DNA of 64,000 bases from NCBI RefSeq assembly GCF_011694815.1, contig NZ_CP050177.1:5000001-5064000 (forward strand), written 5' to 3'. The notes beneath the pieces are model-generated. The model saw only the letters and a list, made by a program, of their open reading frames with translations. It searched no databases and had not been told where the DNA came from. The DNA is from Streptomyces liangshanensis (lineage in GTDB: Bacteria > Actinomycetota > Actinomycetes > Streptomycetales > Streptomycetaceae). Positions 21,607 through 30,688 of the stretch are shown here, piece by piece. The position numbers were made by a program, and so were the translations under genes. The stretch's first letter is position 1; each line of letters opens with the position of its first letter.

Positions 21607-22494
21607 TCATGTCCGGGCGCCGCCCAGCTCGACCGCGGCGCACCGCCAGCGCAGGTCGGCGCCCCGCTCCAGGCGGAACGCGATGGCCCGCACCTGCGCG
21701 CCCGCCGCGATGCTGGCGGACGCCTCCAGGACGCCGGGGCGCGGCTCGAAGCTCCGGCAGGTACGGACGACGGGGTGCACGCCGCGGGCCCTCAGGGGGG
21801 TGCCGGGGGCGAGGCGTACGAGCTGCTCGTACGCCTCGCCGACGGTCTGGCCGAGCATCCAGTGCACGGGCCGGCGGCCGCTGAGGACGGCGAGCAGGCG
21901 CTCGGCGAACAGCTCGTGCGGAGGGACGTGGCGGCGCCGCTGCGGGACCACCGTGCCGGGCCTGCGCGCGTCACGCCGCCCGGGCGGCCGCCCGGGCCCA
22001 CCCGCCCCGGAGGGGCGCCCGGGGGCGCCCGCGGCGCGAGCGGGCGTCGTGGGGGTCGCTTCGGACGGGCGGGTCGTGCCCGCGTCGTGAGCGGTGTTCG
22101 CCGTGCCCGTCGTAGGCGCCGTTCCTGCCGCGCTCGCCGTGTTCGTGGTGCTCGCCGTACCCATCGTGTCCCCCGTGTGTGTGGTGCTCGTCGTGCCCGC
22201 GTCGCGGGCCCCGGCCGCCGGGGCCGGACGCACGCTCGTTCCCGTTGCGCCGGTGGTCTTCGTCGTTCCTGTTGTGGTCACGCAGATCGCCCCCGTTCTG
22301 CCCGGCCGGTGGGGATACCGGTCGGTAACTTGTGATGGGGATCTTCTACGGGGCCGAGGAAGGCGTGGCAAGAGCCGTTCGGGGGCGGGGGGCGCCGGGG
22401 CGAAGTCACCTATCCGGGTGATGCGGGCGCCGTGCGGGGCCGGTGGAGGCGGGGGTGGGGGGTTCCCGGGTGGACGGCGGGGGGACCCGTACAC
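21607..22494 (-). CDS. Rv3235-family protein with low-complexity N-terminus
   Basis: This protein has 295 aa if it starts at GTG 22494, which has GGGGGTGAC just upstream. Later starts (for example GTG near 22281) are possible. The C-terminal 110 residues (HELFAERLLAVLSGRRPVHWMLGQTVGEAYEQL...) form the conserved domain of the actinobacterial Rv3235 group, found next to secA in this order. Residues about 70-150 are a Thr/Ala/Gly run made of near-repeats such as TTNTASAAGTAPTTGTANTA and are probably disordered and fast-evolving. The biochemical role is unknown. Confidence 0.75.
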   Translation of the reverse strand: MYGSPRRPPGNPPPPPPPAPHGARITRIGDFAPAPPAPERLLPRLPRPRRRSPSQVTDRYPHRPGRTGAICVTTTGTTKTTGATGTSVRPAPAAGARDAGTTSTTHTGDTMGTASTTNTASAAGTAPTTGTANTAHDAGTTRPSEATPTTPARAAGAPGRPSGAGGPGRPPGRRDARRPGTVVPQRRRHVPPHELFAERLLAVLSGRRPVHWMLGQTVGEAYEQLVRLAPGTPLRARGVHPVVRTCRSFEPRPGVLEASASIAAGAQVRAIAFRLERGADLRWRCAAVELGGART

Positions 22495-22561
22495 GTCACC
22501 CCCACGAGGGATTCCCGCACGTATCCTTGGGTGTTCGCCCGACTAGGAAAGCGGTCCGCCC

Positions 22562-23068
22562 ATGCGCGTCTACGTCCCCTCGACCCTCCCCGGTCTCGCA
22601 GAGGCGCACAAGACGGGTGAGCTGGGGCCGGGACCGGTCACGGCGTACGCGGTGACCCCCGGGCTGCGCGAGTGGTACGTCTCCGACGACATCGAGGAGC
22701 TGGAGTACGCGGCCCTCAACCGCGCCGCCGCCGCCTCGCTCCGGCTGCTCGCCGCCGATCCCGCCGCCGCCCGCCGCCGGGTGGTCGTCGCCTTCGACGT
22801 ACCCGACAAGGAAGCCGTCGCCGACCCGGACCGCGGACCGGACTCCGCGGGTCTGGGCGAGGTGCGGATCGCCGCCGCCGTACCGCTCTCCAAGGCCGCC
22901 GCCGTCCATGTCGACGCGGACGACGCGGACACCGACGTCTCGGCCGCCGCCGCCGCGCTGGGCGCCGCGGACCACGGTGACGACGACGCTCAGTTCGTCG
23001 TGGACGGGGCGGAGGACCACGAGCTGCTCTGGTTCGGGGTCCAGGAGATCGACCACCTCATCGGCTGA
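22562..23068 (+). CDS. Conserved actinobacterial protein (DUF6912-like)
   Basis: This 168-aa protein starts MRVYVPSTLPGL. Residues 1-110 form a compact alpha/beta domain with the pattern YVPSTLPGLAEAH...GPVTAYAVTPGLREWY, conserved next to secA in Streptomyces as I remember it. The C-terminal third is acidic (DADDADTDVSAAAAALGAADHGDDD) and ends in HELLWFGVQEIDHLIG. No enzymatic motif is visible and I assign no function. Confidence 0.85.
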   Translation: MRVYVPSTLPGLAEAHKTGELGPGPVTAYAVTPGLREWYVSDDIEELEYAALNRAAAASLRLLAADPAAARRRVVVAFDVPDKEAVADPDRGPDSAGLGEVRIAAAVPLSKAAAVHVDADDADTDVSAAAAALGAADHGDDDAQFVVDGAEDHELLWFGVQEIDHLIG

Positions 23069-23127
23069 CCGCGCCGCGGCGGACGCGTAAGGCCCGTGGC
23101 CACTGCACCGATGTCAGTGGCGGGCGG

Positions 23128-23133
23128 TACGGT
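23128..23133 (+). promoter_or_regulatory. Candidate -10 element, leaderless HAD gene
   Basis: TACGGT is followed by six bases (TTTGCC) and the ATG at 23140, with no Shine-Dalgarno. Confidence 0.4.
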
Positions 23134-23139
23134 TTTGCC

Positions 23140-23823
23140 ATGGGGAAGCAGAACACGCACCTGGTCTGGGACTGGAACGGCACCCTCCTGGACGACACCG
23201 AGGCGGTCATCGGGGCGACCAACGCCGCCTTCGGCGAGATCGGCCTGGAGCCGATCACCCTCGCGCGCTACCGCGAGTTGTACTGCGTGCCCGTCCCGGT
23301 CTTCTACGAGCGCCTGATGGGCCGGCTGCCGACGGACGCCGAGTGGACCGTCATGGACCAGGCCTTCCACCGGCACTACACGGAGCAGCGCGTGGGCTCC
23401 CGACTGACCGCCGGTGTCGAGGAGCTGCTGGCGGCCTGGACCCTGGCGGGCCGCAGCCAGTCGCTGCTCAGCATGTACGGCCACGAGGAGCTCGTCCCGG
23501 TGGTGCGCGGGTACGGCATCGAGAGTCATTTCGTCCGGGTCGACGGGCGCACGGGCCCCTCCGGGGGGAGCAAGGCGCTGCACATGGAGCGCCATCTGAT
23601 CGCCCTCGCGTCGGCCGGCGCGATATCGCCCGGTCGTACGGTGGTCATCGGCGACGCGGTGGACGACGCGGTCGCGGCGGCGCACGTGGGCGCGCGGGCG
23701 GTGCTGTACACGGGCGGGTCGCACAGCAGGGCCAGCCTGGAGGTGGCGGGGGTGCCGGTCGTCGACTCCCTGGAGGAGGCCGTGGAAGCGGCACAGGACC
23801 TGGTGGGCCGAGAGCACGCCTGA
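23140..23823 (+). CDS. HAD-superfamily hydrolase (phosphoglycolate-phosphatase-like)
   Basis: This 227-aa protein has motif I as DWNGTLLDD (nucleophile Asp11), a helical cap (residues about 20-85), motif III Lys in GGSKALHMERH and motif IV VVIGDAVDDAVAA. It should hydrolyse a small phosphate ester. The second catalytic residue of motif I is Asn13 instead of the usual Asp, which may lower or change the phosphatase activity. It is a lone gene between the DUF6912-like gene and the large dehydrogenase gene. Confidence 0.9.
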   Translation: MGKQNTHLVWDWNGTLLDDTEAVIGATNAAFGEIGLEPITLARYRELYCVPVPVFYERLMGRLPTDAEWTVMDQAFHRHYTEQRVGSRLTAGVEELLAAWTLAGRSQSLLSMYGHEELVPVVRGYGIESHFVRVDGRTGPSGGSKALHMERHLIALASAGAISPGRTVVIGDAVDDAVAAAHVGARAVLYTGGSHSRASLEVAGVPVVDSLEEAVEAAQDLVGREHA

Positions 23824-24159
23824 GTCCCGGTGTCGCGGGCCGGAGTGTCAAAGTTCACGGTGAGCTTTTGTACACATGCGGCTCATGACGGCGCCCCGGT
23901 GGAGAGCGATAGCCTGGGGCCGTGATCAGCGCGATATGCCGTGGGGGCAGCGAAGCCCCCCGTCTGCGCCCGGAGCGCCACCGCGCCCGGGCCGTCGTCG
24001 ATCCCCGTTATCCGGACCGGCCGTCAAAATTGGCCAATAACGTCCCGGACATCTCTCATCGCGGCATAACGTCGACCCCGACCGGAAACCCCGCGTCGTG
24101 GCGTTGTGGCGCTTCTTTCATCTACGTCACGCAACGGCGCGCGACAGGAGCCAGAGGAC
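23824..24159 (+). other. Intergenic region upstream of the NAD-glutamate dehydrogenase gene
   Basis: These 336 bases carry no convincing gene. They contain a hairpin GGGGGC-AGCGAA-GCCCCC at 23943-23960 and a relatively AT-rich stretch (about 24020-24075) that probably holds the promoter of the downstream gene. A GGAGCCAGAGGAC ribosome-binding region precedes the start at 24160. Confidence 0.5.
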
Positions 24160-27100
24160 ATGCAGACCAAGCTGGACGAAGCCAAGGCCGAGCTGCTCGA
24201 ACGGGCGGCCCGGGTCGCTGAGAACAGCCCGGCAGGGGAGACCGGAGGGCCGGGGGGCATCCCCCTGGCGGACCAGGACGCGGCAGGGGCCGCGCACGAG
24301 GGGCGGTCCTCCCGGGACGCGCTGCTCGCCTACCTCCAGCGCTACTACCTGCACACCGCCCCCGAGGACCTGGCCGACCGCGATCCGGTCGACCTCTACG
24401 GCGCGGCGCTCTCGCACTACCGACTGGCCGGGAACCGACCGCAGGGGACGGCCAACGTGCGGGTCCACACCCCGACGGTCGAGGAGAACGGCTGGACGTG
24501 CAGCCACACCGTCGTCGAGGTCGTCACCGACGACATGCCCTTCCTGGTCGATTCCGTCACCAACGAGCTGTCCCGCCAGGGCCGCGGCATCCACGCCGTG
24601 ATCCACCCGCAGGTCGTCGTCCGCCGCGACGTCACCGGCAAGCTGATCGAGGTGCTCCCCGACGGCCCCGCCGCCGGGGCGGAGCGCCCGCACGACGCGG
24701 TCACCGAGTCCTGGATCCACGTCGAGATCGACCGTGAGTCCGACCGCGACGACCTCGTGCAGATGACCTCCGACCTGCGCCGCATCCTGTCCGACGTACG
24801 GGAGACCGTCGAGGACTGGGACAAGATGCGCGAGGCCGCGCTGCGCATCGCCGAGGAACTGCCCGGCGAGCCGACCGCGGACGACCTGCGCGTCCAGGAG
24901 GTCGACGAGGCCAGGGAGCTGCTGCGCTGGCTCGCCGCCGACCACTTCACCTTCCTCGGCTACCGCGAGTACCAGCTGACGGACACCGACTCGCTGTCCG
25001 CCGTGGCCGGCACCGGCCTCGGCATCCTGCGCTCCGACCCGCACCACAGCGAGGACGACGACCACCCGGTCAGCCCGTCGTTCAGCCGCCTGCCCGCCGA
25101 CGCGCGCGCCAAGGCCCGCGAGCACAAGCTGCTCGTCCTCACGAAGGCCAACAGCCGGGCCACCGTGCACCGCCCCAGCTACCTCGACTACGTCGGCGTG
25201 AAGAAGTTCGACGACAAGGGCAACGTCGTCGGCGAGCGCCGCTTCCTCGGCCTCTTCTCCTCCGCCGCGTACACCGAGTCCGTCCGCCGCGTGCCGGTCG
25301 TGCGCCGCAAGGTCGCCGAGGTCCTGGAGGGCGCCGGGTACTCGCCGAACAGCCACGACGGCCGCGACCTCGTGCAGATCCTGGAGACGTACCCCCGCGA
25401 CGAGCTGTTCCAGACGCCCGTCGACCAGCTGCGCTCGATCGTCACCAGCGTCCTCTACCTCCAGGAGCGCCGCCGGCTGCGGCTGTACCTGCGCCAGGAC
25501 GAGTACGGGCGCTACTACTCCGCCCTCGTCTACCTGCCGCGCGACCGGTACACCACCGGGGTCAGGCTGCGCCTGGTCGACATCCTCAAGGAGGAACTCG
25601 GCGGCACCAGCGTCGACTTCACCGCGTGGAACACCGAGTCGATCCTCTCCCGGCTGCACTTCGTCGTCCGGGTCCCGCCGGGCACCGAGATCGCCGAGCT
25701 GACCGACGCGGACGCCGACCGGATCGAGGCCCGGCTCGTCGAGGCCGCCCGCTCCTGGGCGGACGCCTTCTCCGAGGCGCTGAACACCGAATGCGGCGAG
25801 GAGCGCGCGGCCGAGCTGCTGCGCCGGTACGGGGCCGCCTTCCCCGAGGGCTACAAGGCGGACCACACCCCCCGGGCCGCGGTCGCCGACCTCGTCCACC
25901 TGGAGGCGCTCACCAACGACGACAAGGACTTCTCGCTCTCCCTGTACGAACCGGTCGGCGCGGCCCCCGGCGAGCGGCGGTTCAAGATCTACCGCCTGGG
26001 CGAGCAGGTATCCCTCTCGCGCGTCCTGCCGGTGCTCCAGCGGCTCGGCGTCGAGGTCGTCGACGAGCGGCCGTACGAGCTGCGCTGCGCGGACCGTACA
26101 CACGCCTGGATCTACGACTTCGGCCTGCGGATGCCGGTGGCCGGCCTCGGCGGGGAGACCCGCGCCGACGACGCGCGCGAGCGCTTCCAGGAGGCCTTCG
26201 CCGCCGTCTGGACCGGCGCGGCGGAGAACGACGGCTTCAACTCCCTCGTCCTGGAGGCCGGGCTGAGCTGGCGCCAGGCGATGGTGCTGCGCGCCTACGC
26301 CAAGTACCTGCGCCAGTCCGGGGCGACGTTCAGCCAGGACTACATGGAGGACACCCTCCGTACGAACGTCCACACCACCCGCCTGCTCGTCTCGCTCTTC
26401 GAGGCGCGGATGTCGCCGGGCCACCAGCGCGCCGGCACGGAGCTGACCGACGGGCTGCTGGAGGAGCTGGACGGGGCGCTGGACCAGGTCGCCAGCCTGG
26501 ACGAGGACCGGATCCTGCGGTCCTTCCTCACGCTCATCAAGGCGACGCTGCGGACGAACTACTTCCAGAGCGCGAGCCTGGACACCGGCACGTCGGACAA
26601 GACCGAGGACGCCGAGAGGGCCGAGCGGTCCGGGAAGGCCGGGAAGCCCGGTAAGGCCGACCAGAAGGCCGCGGTCGCCAAGCACCACACCTACGTGTCG
26701 ATGAAGTTCGACCCGCAGGCCATCCCCGACCTGCCGGCCCCCCGGCCCGCGTACGAGATCTGGGTCTACTCCCCGCGCGTCGAAGGGGTGCACCTGCGCT
26801 TCGGCAAGGTCGCCCGCGGCGGGCTGCGCTGGTCCGACCGGCGGGAGGACTTCCGTACGGAGATCCTCGGCCTGGTCAAGGCGCAGATGGTCAAGAACAC
26901 GGTGATCGTGCCCGTCGGCGCCAAGGGCGGCTTCGTCGCCAAGCAGCTGCCCGACCCGGCCGTGGACCGGGACGCGTGGCTGGCCGAGGGCATCGCCGCG
27001 TACAAGATCTTCATCTCGGCGCTGCTCGACATCACGGACAACATGGTCGCGGGCGCGGTCGTGCCCCCCACCGACGTCGTCCGGCACGACGAGGACGACA

Positions 27101-29241
27101 CCTACCTGGTCGTCGCCGCCGACAAGGGCACGGCGAGCTTCTCCGACATCGCCAACGCCGTCGCGGTCGCCTACGACTTCTGGCTCGGCGACGCGTTCGC
27201 CTCCGGTGGCAGCGCCGGATACGACCACAAGGGCATGGGCATCACGGCCCGCGGCGCCTGGGAGTCCGTCGAGCGGCACTTCCGGGAGCTGGGCCACGAC
27301 ACCCAGTCCGAGGACTTCACGGTCGTCGGCGTCGGCGACATGTCGGGCGACGTGTTCGGCAACGGCATGCTGCTCTCCGAGCACATCCGCCTCGTCGCGG
27401 CCTTCGACCACCGGCACATCTTCATCGACCCGCACCCGGACGCGGCCACCTCGTTCGAGGAGCGCCGCCGGCTCTTCGGCCTCCAGCGCTCCTCCTGGGC
27501 CGACTACGACAAGGCGCTGCTGTCGCAGGGCGGCGGCATCCACCCCCGTACGGCCAAGTCGATCCCCGTCAACACGCACGTCCGCGAGGCGCTCGGCATC
27601 GAGCCCGGGGTCACGAAGCTGACCCCCGCCGAGCTGATGAAGGCGATCCTCCAGGCCCCGGTGGACCTGCTCTGGAACGGCGGGATCGGTACGTACGTCA
27701 AGGCCTCCACGGAGTCGGACGCGGACGTCGGCGACAAGGCCAACGACGCGATCCGGGTCAACGGCGAGGACCTGCGCGTCAAGGTCGTCGGCGAGGGCGG
27801 CAACCTGGGGCTGACCCAGCTCGGCCGCATCGAGTTCGCCCGCCGGGGCGCCGGCGGCGAGGGCGGCAAGGTCAACACCGACGCCATCGACAACAGCGCC
27901 GGCGTGGACACCTCCGACCACGAGGTCAACATCAAGGTCCTGCTCAACGGCCTGGTGACCGAGGGCGACATGACGGTCAAGCAGCGCAACAAGCTGCTGG
28001 CCGCGATGACCGACGAGGTCGGCGCGCTGGTGCTGCGCAACAACTACGCGCAGAACACGGCGCTCGGCAACGCGCTCATCCAGTCGCCGTCCCTGCTCCA
28101 CGCCCACCAGCGCTTCATGCGCCGGCTGGTGCGGGACGGGCACCTGAACCGGGCCCTGGAGTTCCTGCCGACCGACCGGCAGGTCAGGGAGCTGCTCAGC
28201 GCCGGGAAGGGGCTGTCCCAGCCCGAGCTGGCCGTGCTGCTCGCCTACACCAAGATCACGGTGGCGGAGGAGCTGATCCACACGGATCTGCCCGACGACC
28301 CGTACCTGCGCAAGCTGCTGCACGCGTACTTCCCCGCCCCGCTGCGGGAGCAGTTCGCCGACCGGATCGACGCGCACGCGCTGCGCCGCGAGATCATCAC
28401 GACGGTCCTGGTCAACGACACGGTGAACACGGGTGGTTCGACCTTCCTGCACCGGCTCCGCGAGGAGACGGGGGCGTCGATCGAGGAGATCGTGCGCGCG
28501 CAGACCGCGGCCCGCGAGATCTTCGGGCTGAACGCGGTGTGGGACGCGGTGGAGGCGCTCGACAACAAGGTCGAGGCCGACGTCCAGACCCGGATCAGGC
28601 TGCACTCGCGCCGCCTGGTCGAGCGCGGCACGCGCTGGCTGCTGGGCAACCGGCCGCAGCCGCTGGAGATCGCGGCCACGATCGAGTTCTTCGAGGCCGG
28701 GGTCGAGGAGGTCTGGGCGCAGCTGCCCACGATGCTGCGCGGCGCGGAGCTGGAGTGGTACCAGCGGATCCTGGAGGAGCTGACCACGGCGGGCGTGCCG
28801 GAGGAGCTGGCCCTGCGGGTGGCCGGGTTCTCGTCCGCCTTCCCGACGCTGGACATCGTGGCGATCGCGGACCGTACGGAACAGGACCCGCTGGGCGTCG
28901 CCGAGGTGTACTACGACCTCGGGGACCGGCTGCGGATCACCCAGCTGATGGACCGGATCATCGAGCTGCCGCGGGCCGACCGCTGGCAGTCGATGGCCCG
29001 CGCCTCGATCCGCGAGGACCTGTACGCGGCGCACGCGGGCCTCACCGCGGACGTGCTGTCCGTCGGGGACGCCAACTCGACTCCCGAGGAGCGCTTCAAG
29101 GCGTGGGAGGAGAAGAACGCGGCGATCCTGGGGCGGTCGCGTACGACGCTGGAGGAGATCCAGAGCTCCGACGCGTTCGACCTGGCGAACCTGTCGGTGG
29201 CGATGCGGACGATGCGGACGCTGTTGCGTACGCACAGCTGA
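24160..29241 (+). CDS. gdh: NAD-specific glutamate dehydrogenase, large (180-kDa) type
   Basis: This 1693-aa protein oxidatively deaminates glutamate to 2-oxoglutarate with NAD. It belongs to the GDH180 family first described in Streptomyces clavuligerus (about 1650 aa). The start MQTKLDEAKAELLERAARV follows AGAGGAC. N-terminal ACT-like regulatory domains (residues about 60-450) precede the catalytic core (about 850-1250). Core motifs include KVARGGLRWSDRREDFRTEILGL, PVGAKGGFVAKQ with the active-site lysines, and VGVGDMSGDVFGNGML of the nucleotide-binding fold. Residues about 810-845 form a Lys/Ala/Asp-rich insert. The gene is monocistronic and followed by a strong hairpin. Confidence 0.96.
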   Translation: MQTKLDEAKAELLERAARVAENSPAGETGGPGGIPLADQDAAGAAHEGRSSRDALLAYLQRYYLHTAPEDLADRDPVDLYGAALSHYRLAGNRPQGTANVRVHTPTVEENGWTCSHTVVEVVTDDMPFLVDSVTNELSRQGRGIHAVIHPQVVVRRDVTGKLIEVLPDGPAAGAERPHDAVTESWIHVEIDRESDRDDLVQMTSDLRRILSDVRETVEDWDKMREAALRIAEELPGEPTADDLRVQEVDEARELLRWLAADHFTFLGYREYQLTDTDSLSAVAGTGLGILRSDPHHSEDDDHPVSPSFSRLPADARAKAREHKLLVLTKANSRATVHRPSYLDYVGVKKFDDKGNVVGERRFLGLFSSAAYTESVRRVPVVRRKVAEVLEGAGYSPNSHDGRDLVQILETYPRDELFQTPVDQLRSIVTSVLYLQERRRLRLYLRQDEYGRYYSALVYLPRDRYTTGVRLRLVDILKEELGGTSVDFTAWNTESILSRLHFVVRVPPGTEIAELTDADADRIEARLVEAARSWADAFSEALNTECGEERAAELLRRYGAAFPEGYKADHTPRAAVADLVHLEALTNDDKDFSLSLYEPVGAAPGERRFKIYRLGEQVSLSRVLPVLQRLGVEVVDERPYELRCADRTHAWIYDFGLRMPVAGLGGETRADDARERFQEAFAAVWTGAAENDGFNSLVLEAGLSWRQAMVLRAYAKYLRQSGATFSQDYMEDTLRTNVHTTRLLVSLFEARMSPGHQRAGTELTDGLLEELDGALDQVASLDEDRILRSFLTLIKATLRTNYFQSASLDTGTSDKTEDAERAERSGKAGKPGKADQKAAVAKHHTYVSMKFDPQAIPDLPAPRPAYEIWVYSPRVEGVHLRFGKVARGGLRWSDRREDFRTEILGLVKAQMVKNTVIVPVGAKGGFVAKQLPDPAVDRDAWLAEGIAAYKIFISALLDITDNMVAGAVVPPTDVVRHDEDDTYLVVAADKGTASFSDIANAVAVAYDFWLGDAFASGGSAGYDHKGMGITARGAWESVERHFRELGHDTQSEDFTVVGVGDMSGDVFGNGMLLSEHIRLVAAFDHRHIFIDPHPDAATSFEERRRLFGLQRSSWADYDKALLSQGGGIHPRTAKSIPVNTHVREALGIEPGVTKLTPAELMKAILQAPVDLLWNGGIGTYVKASTESDADVGDKANDAIRVNGEDLRVKVVGEGGNLGLTQLGRIEFARRGAGGEGGKVNTDAIDNSAGVDTSDHEVNIKVLLNGLVTEGDMTVKQRNKLLAAMTDEVGALVLRNNYAQNTALGNALIQSPSLLHAHQRFMRRLVRDGHLNRALEFLPTDRQVRELLSAGKGLSQPELAVLLAYTKITVAEELIHTDLPDDPYLRKLLHAYFPAPLREQFADRIDAHALRREIITTVLVNDTVNTGGSTFLHRLREETGASIEEIVRAQTAAREIFGLNAVWDAVEALDNKVEADVQTRIRLHSRRLVERGTRWLLGNRPQPLEIAATIEFFEAGVEEVWAQLPTMLRGAELEWYQRILEELTTAGVPEELALRVAGFSSAFPTLDIVAIADRTEQDPLGVAEVYYDLGDRLRITQLMDRIIELPRADRWQSMARASIREDLYAAHAGLTADVLSVGDANSTPEERFKAWEEKNAAILGRSRTTLEEIQSSDAFDLANLSVAMRTMRTLLRTHS

Positions 29242-29255
29242 GCCGTACCCCCGGC

Positions 29256-29286
29256 GCCGGACGGGCTGTGTCTCAGCCCGTCCGGC
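29256..29286. terminator. Terminator after gdh, overlapping the convergent gene
   Basis: A perfect 13-bp inverted repeat (GCCGGACGGGCTG / CAGCCCGTCCGGC, loop TGTCT) starts 14 nt after the gdh stop. Its right arm lies inside the last codons of the convergent GT87 gene. Confidence 0.8.
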
Positions 29287-30661
29287 GGTCGGGGCGCGTG
29301 CCCGTCCACAGGGCGCGGCAGGCCAGCAGGGCCGCCGCCAGCAGCAGGCCGTTCCTGACGACCATCAGGGCGACGCCCGCCACCGTGCCGGCGACGACCT
29401 CCTCGTACAGCACGGGGTACGCGAGCGCGCTGAGCGCGGTCGCGGGCAGCAGGAGCAGCGCCACCGTGCGCTGCCGGGTGTGCCGGGACGTGAGGCAGAC
29501 CGCGCCCAGGCCGAGGAGCCAGACCAGGTACTGCGGGCTGATCACCCGGCTGGTGACGGTGAACAGCAGGACGGCGGCGAGCGCGGCGTCGAAGGGCGTC
29601 GCCGGGTTCCAGCGGCGGGCGCGGAGGCGCCAGAGCAGGAGCCAGCAGCAGGCGGCGGCGGTCAGCAGCAGGGAGATCCGGGCGACGCTCGACACGTACG
29701 GGCCGGTGAACTCGAAGGCGCCGTAGCGGTATTCGACCGTGCCCGGCCAGCCCGCCAGCCGGGCCACGGCGAGCGCGGTGCCGCCGAGCGACTCGATCTG
29801 GACGCCCCGGTGCCGCTGCTGGTCCAGGAAGGCCAGGGTGTGGGTGTGGCCCAGGGCCAGGACGCCCAGCAGGGCGGCGGCGGCCACGGCCGCGGAGGCC
29901 CAGGAGGCGCGGGTGGTACGGCCCCGGGGGGTGCCCAGCAGGGTCAGCAGCGGCCACCCCTTCACCAGGGCGCCGAGGCCGGCGAGCGCGCCGCCGGCGC
30001 GGGGCCGGCGCCGGACGGCGAGCAGGGCCAGTACGGCGAGGGCGGTGACCTGGACGTCGTACCGGGCCAGCGGGATGTGCAGAAGGAGCGGCAGCCCGCA
30101 GACCCAGAGCCAGGCGCCCGCGGGGCCGGCGCCCCGGCCCGGCCTGGCCTCGATCCCGGTGCCCGCCCCCGGGTCGACGGAGGTCTCGGCGGGGGACGGG
30201 TCCTGGTCCGGCGCCGCCCGGTCGGAGGCGTCGGTGCGGCCCGCGCGGGCGAGCGCGAAGGCGATGACGGCGTCGGCGAGCAGGGCCAGCGCGACGAAGG
30301 CCTGGAAGTACGTCAGCCACGGCAGGAGCGCGGGGGACAGGATCACGGCGCCGGCGCCGGGCGGGTACTGCCAGGTGGAGTCGTCGGCGGGGAAGGTGCC
30401 CCGGCCGAGTTGTTCCGACCAGCCCCGGTAGAGGACGTACACCTCGCGGCTGACCCCGCCGACCCCGAGGTCGTCGCGGACGAGCAGGGCGAGCATCGCC
30501 AGCCGGGTCACGGCCCAGACGGAGACGAGCGCGAGGCCGGACCGGGGGCCCGCGCGGCGCGTTCCCGGGTGGCCGGGGGTGAGGAGGGGGCCGAAGCCGG
30601 GGGGAGGGGCCACGGAGGAACGGGCTGGGGTGCCGGCCGTGCCGGTCCGACGGGTAATCAT
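29273..30661 (-). CDS. GT87-family membrane glycosyltransferase
   Basis: This 462-aa integral membrane protein has about ten hydrophobic helices. It matches the DUF2029/GT87 pattern of polyprenyl-phosphate-mannose-dependent mannosyltransferases: first-helix SVWAVTRLAMLALL, first-loop YRGWSEQLGRGTFPADDSTWQYPPGAG carrying the acidic residues, and late VTSRVISPQYLVWLLGLG. The acceptor is unknown; such enzymes extend mannose-containing lipids or glycopolymers outside the membrane. It sits next to a TagGH-type exporter, suggesting cell-envelope glycan work. Confidence 0.88.
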   Translation of the reverse strand: MITRRTGTAGTPARSSVAPPPGFGPLLTPGHPGTRRAGPRSGLALVSVWAVTRLAMLALLVRDDLGVGGVSREVYVLYRGWSEQLGRGTFPADDSTWQYPPGAGAVILSPALLPWLTYFQAFVALALLADAVIAFALARAGRTDASDRAAPDQDPSPAETSVDPGAGTGIEARPGRGAGPAGAWLWVCGLPLLLHIPLARYDVQVTALAVLALLAVRRRPRAGGALAGLGALVKGWPLLTLLGTPRGRTTRASWASAAVAAAALLGVLALGHTHTLAFLDQQRHRGVQIESLGGTALAVARLAGWPGTVEYRYGAFEFTGPYVSSVARISLLLTAAACCWLLLWRLRARRWNPATPFDAALAAVLLFTVTSRVISPQYLVWLLGLGAVCLTSRHTRQRTVALLLLPATALSALAYPVLYEEVVAGTVAGVALMVVRNGLLLAAALLACRALWTGTRPDRRTG

Positions 30662-30669
30662 CGACCGGC

Positions 30670-30675
30670 AGCCTA
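30670..30675 (-). promoter_or_regulatory. Candidate -10 element, GT87 gene
   Basis: On the minus strand TAGGCT is followed by eight bases and the ATG at 30661, without a Shine-Dalgarno. It lies in the 27-base gap after the ABC ATPase gene. Confidence 0.35.
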
Positions 30676-30688
30676 GCCCGCTTTGTGC

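Noticed and set aside
24127..29235. Minus-strand open reading frame of 1702 codons opposite the glutamate dehydrogenase gene
   Set aside because: It is an antisense frame kept open by high GC content. It has no recognisable domain, while the plus strand encodes an intact, conserved enzyme.
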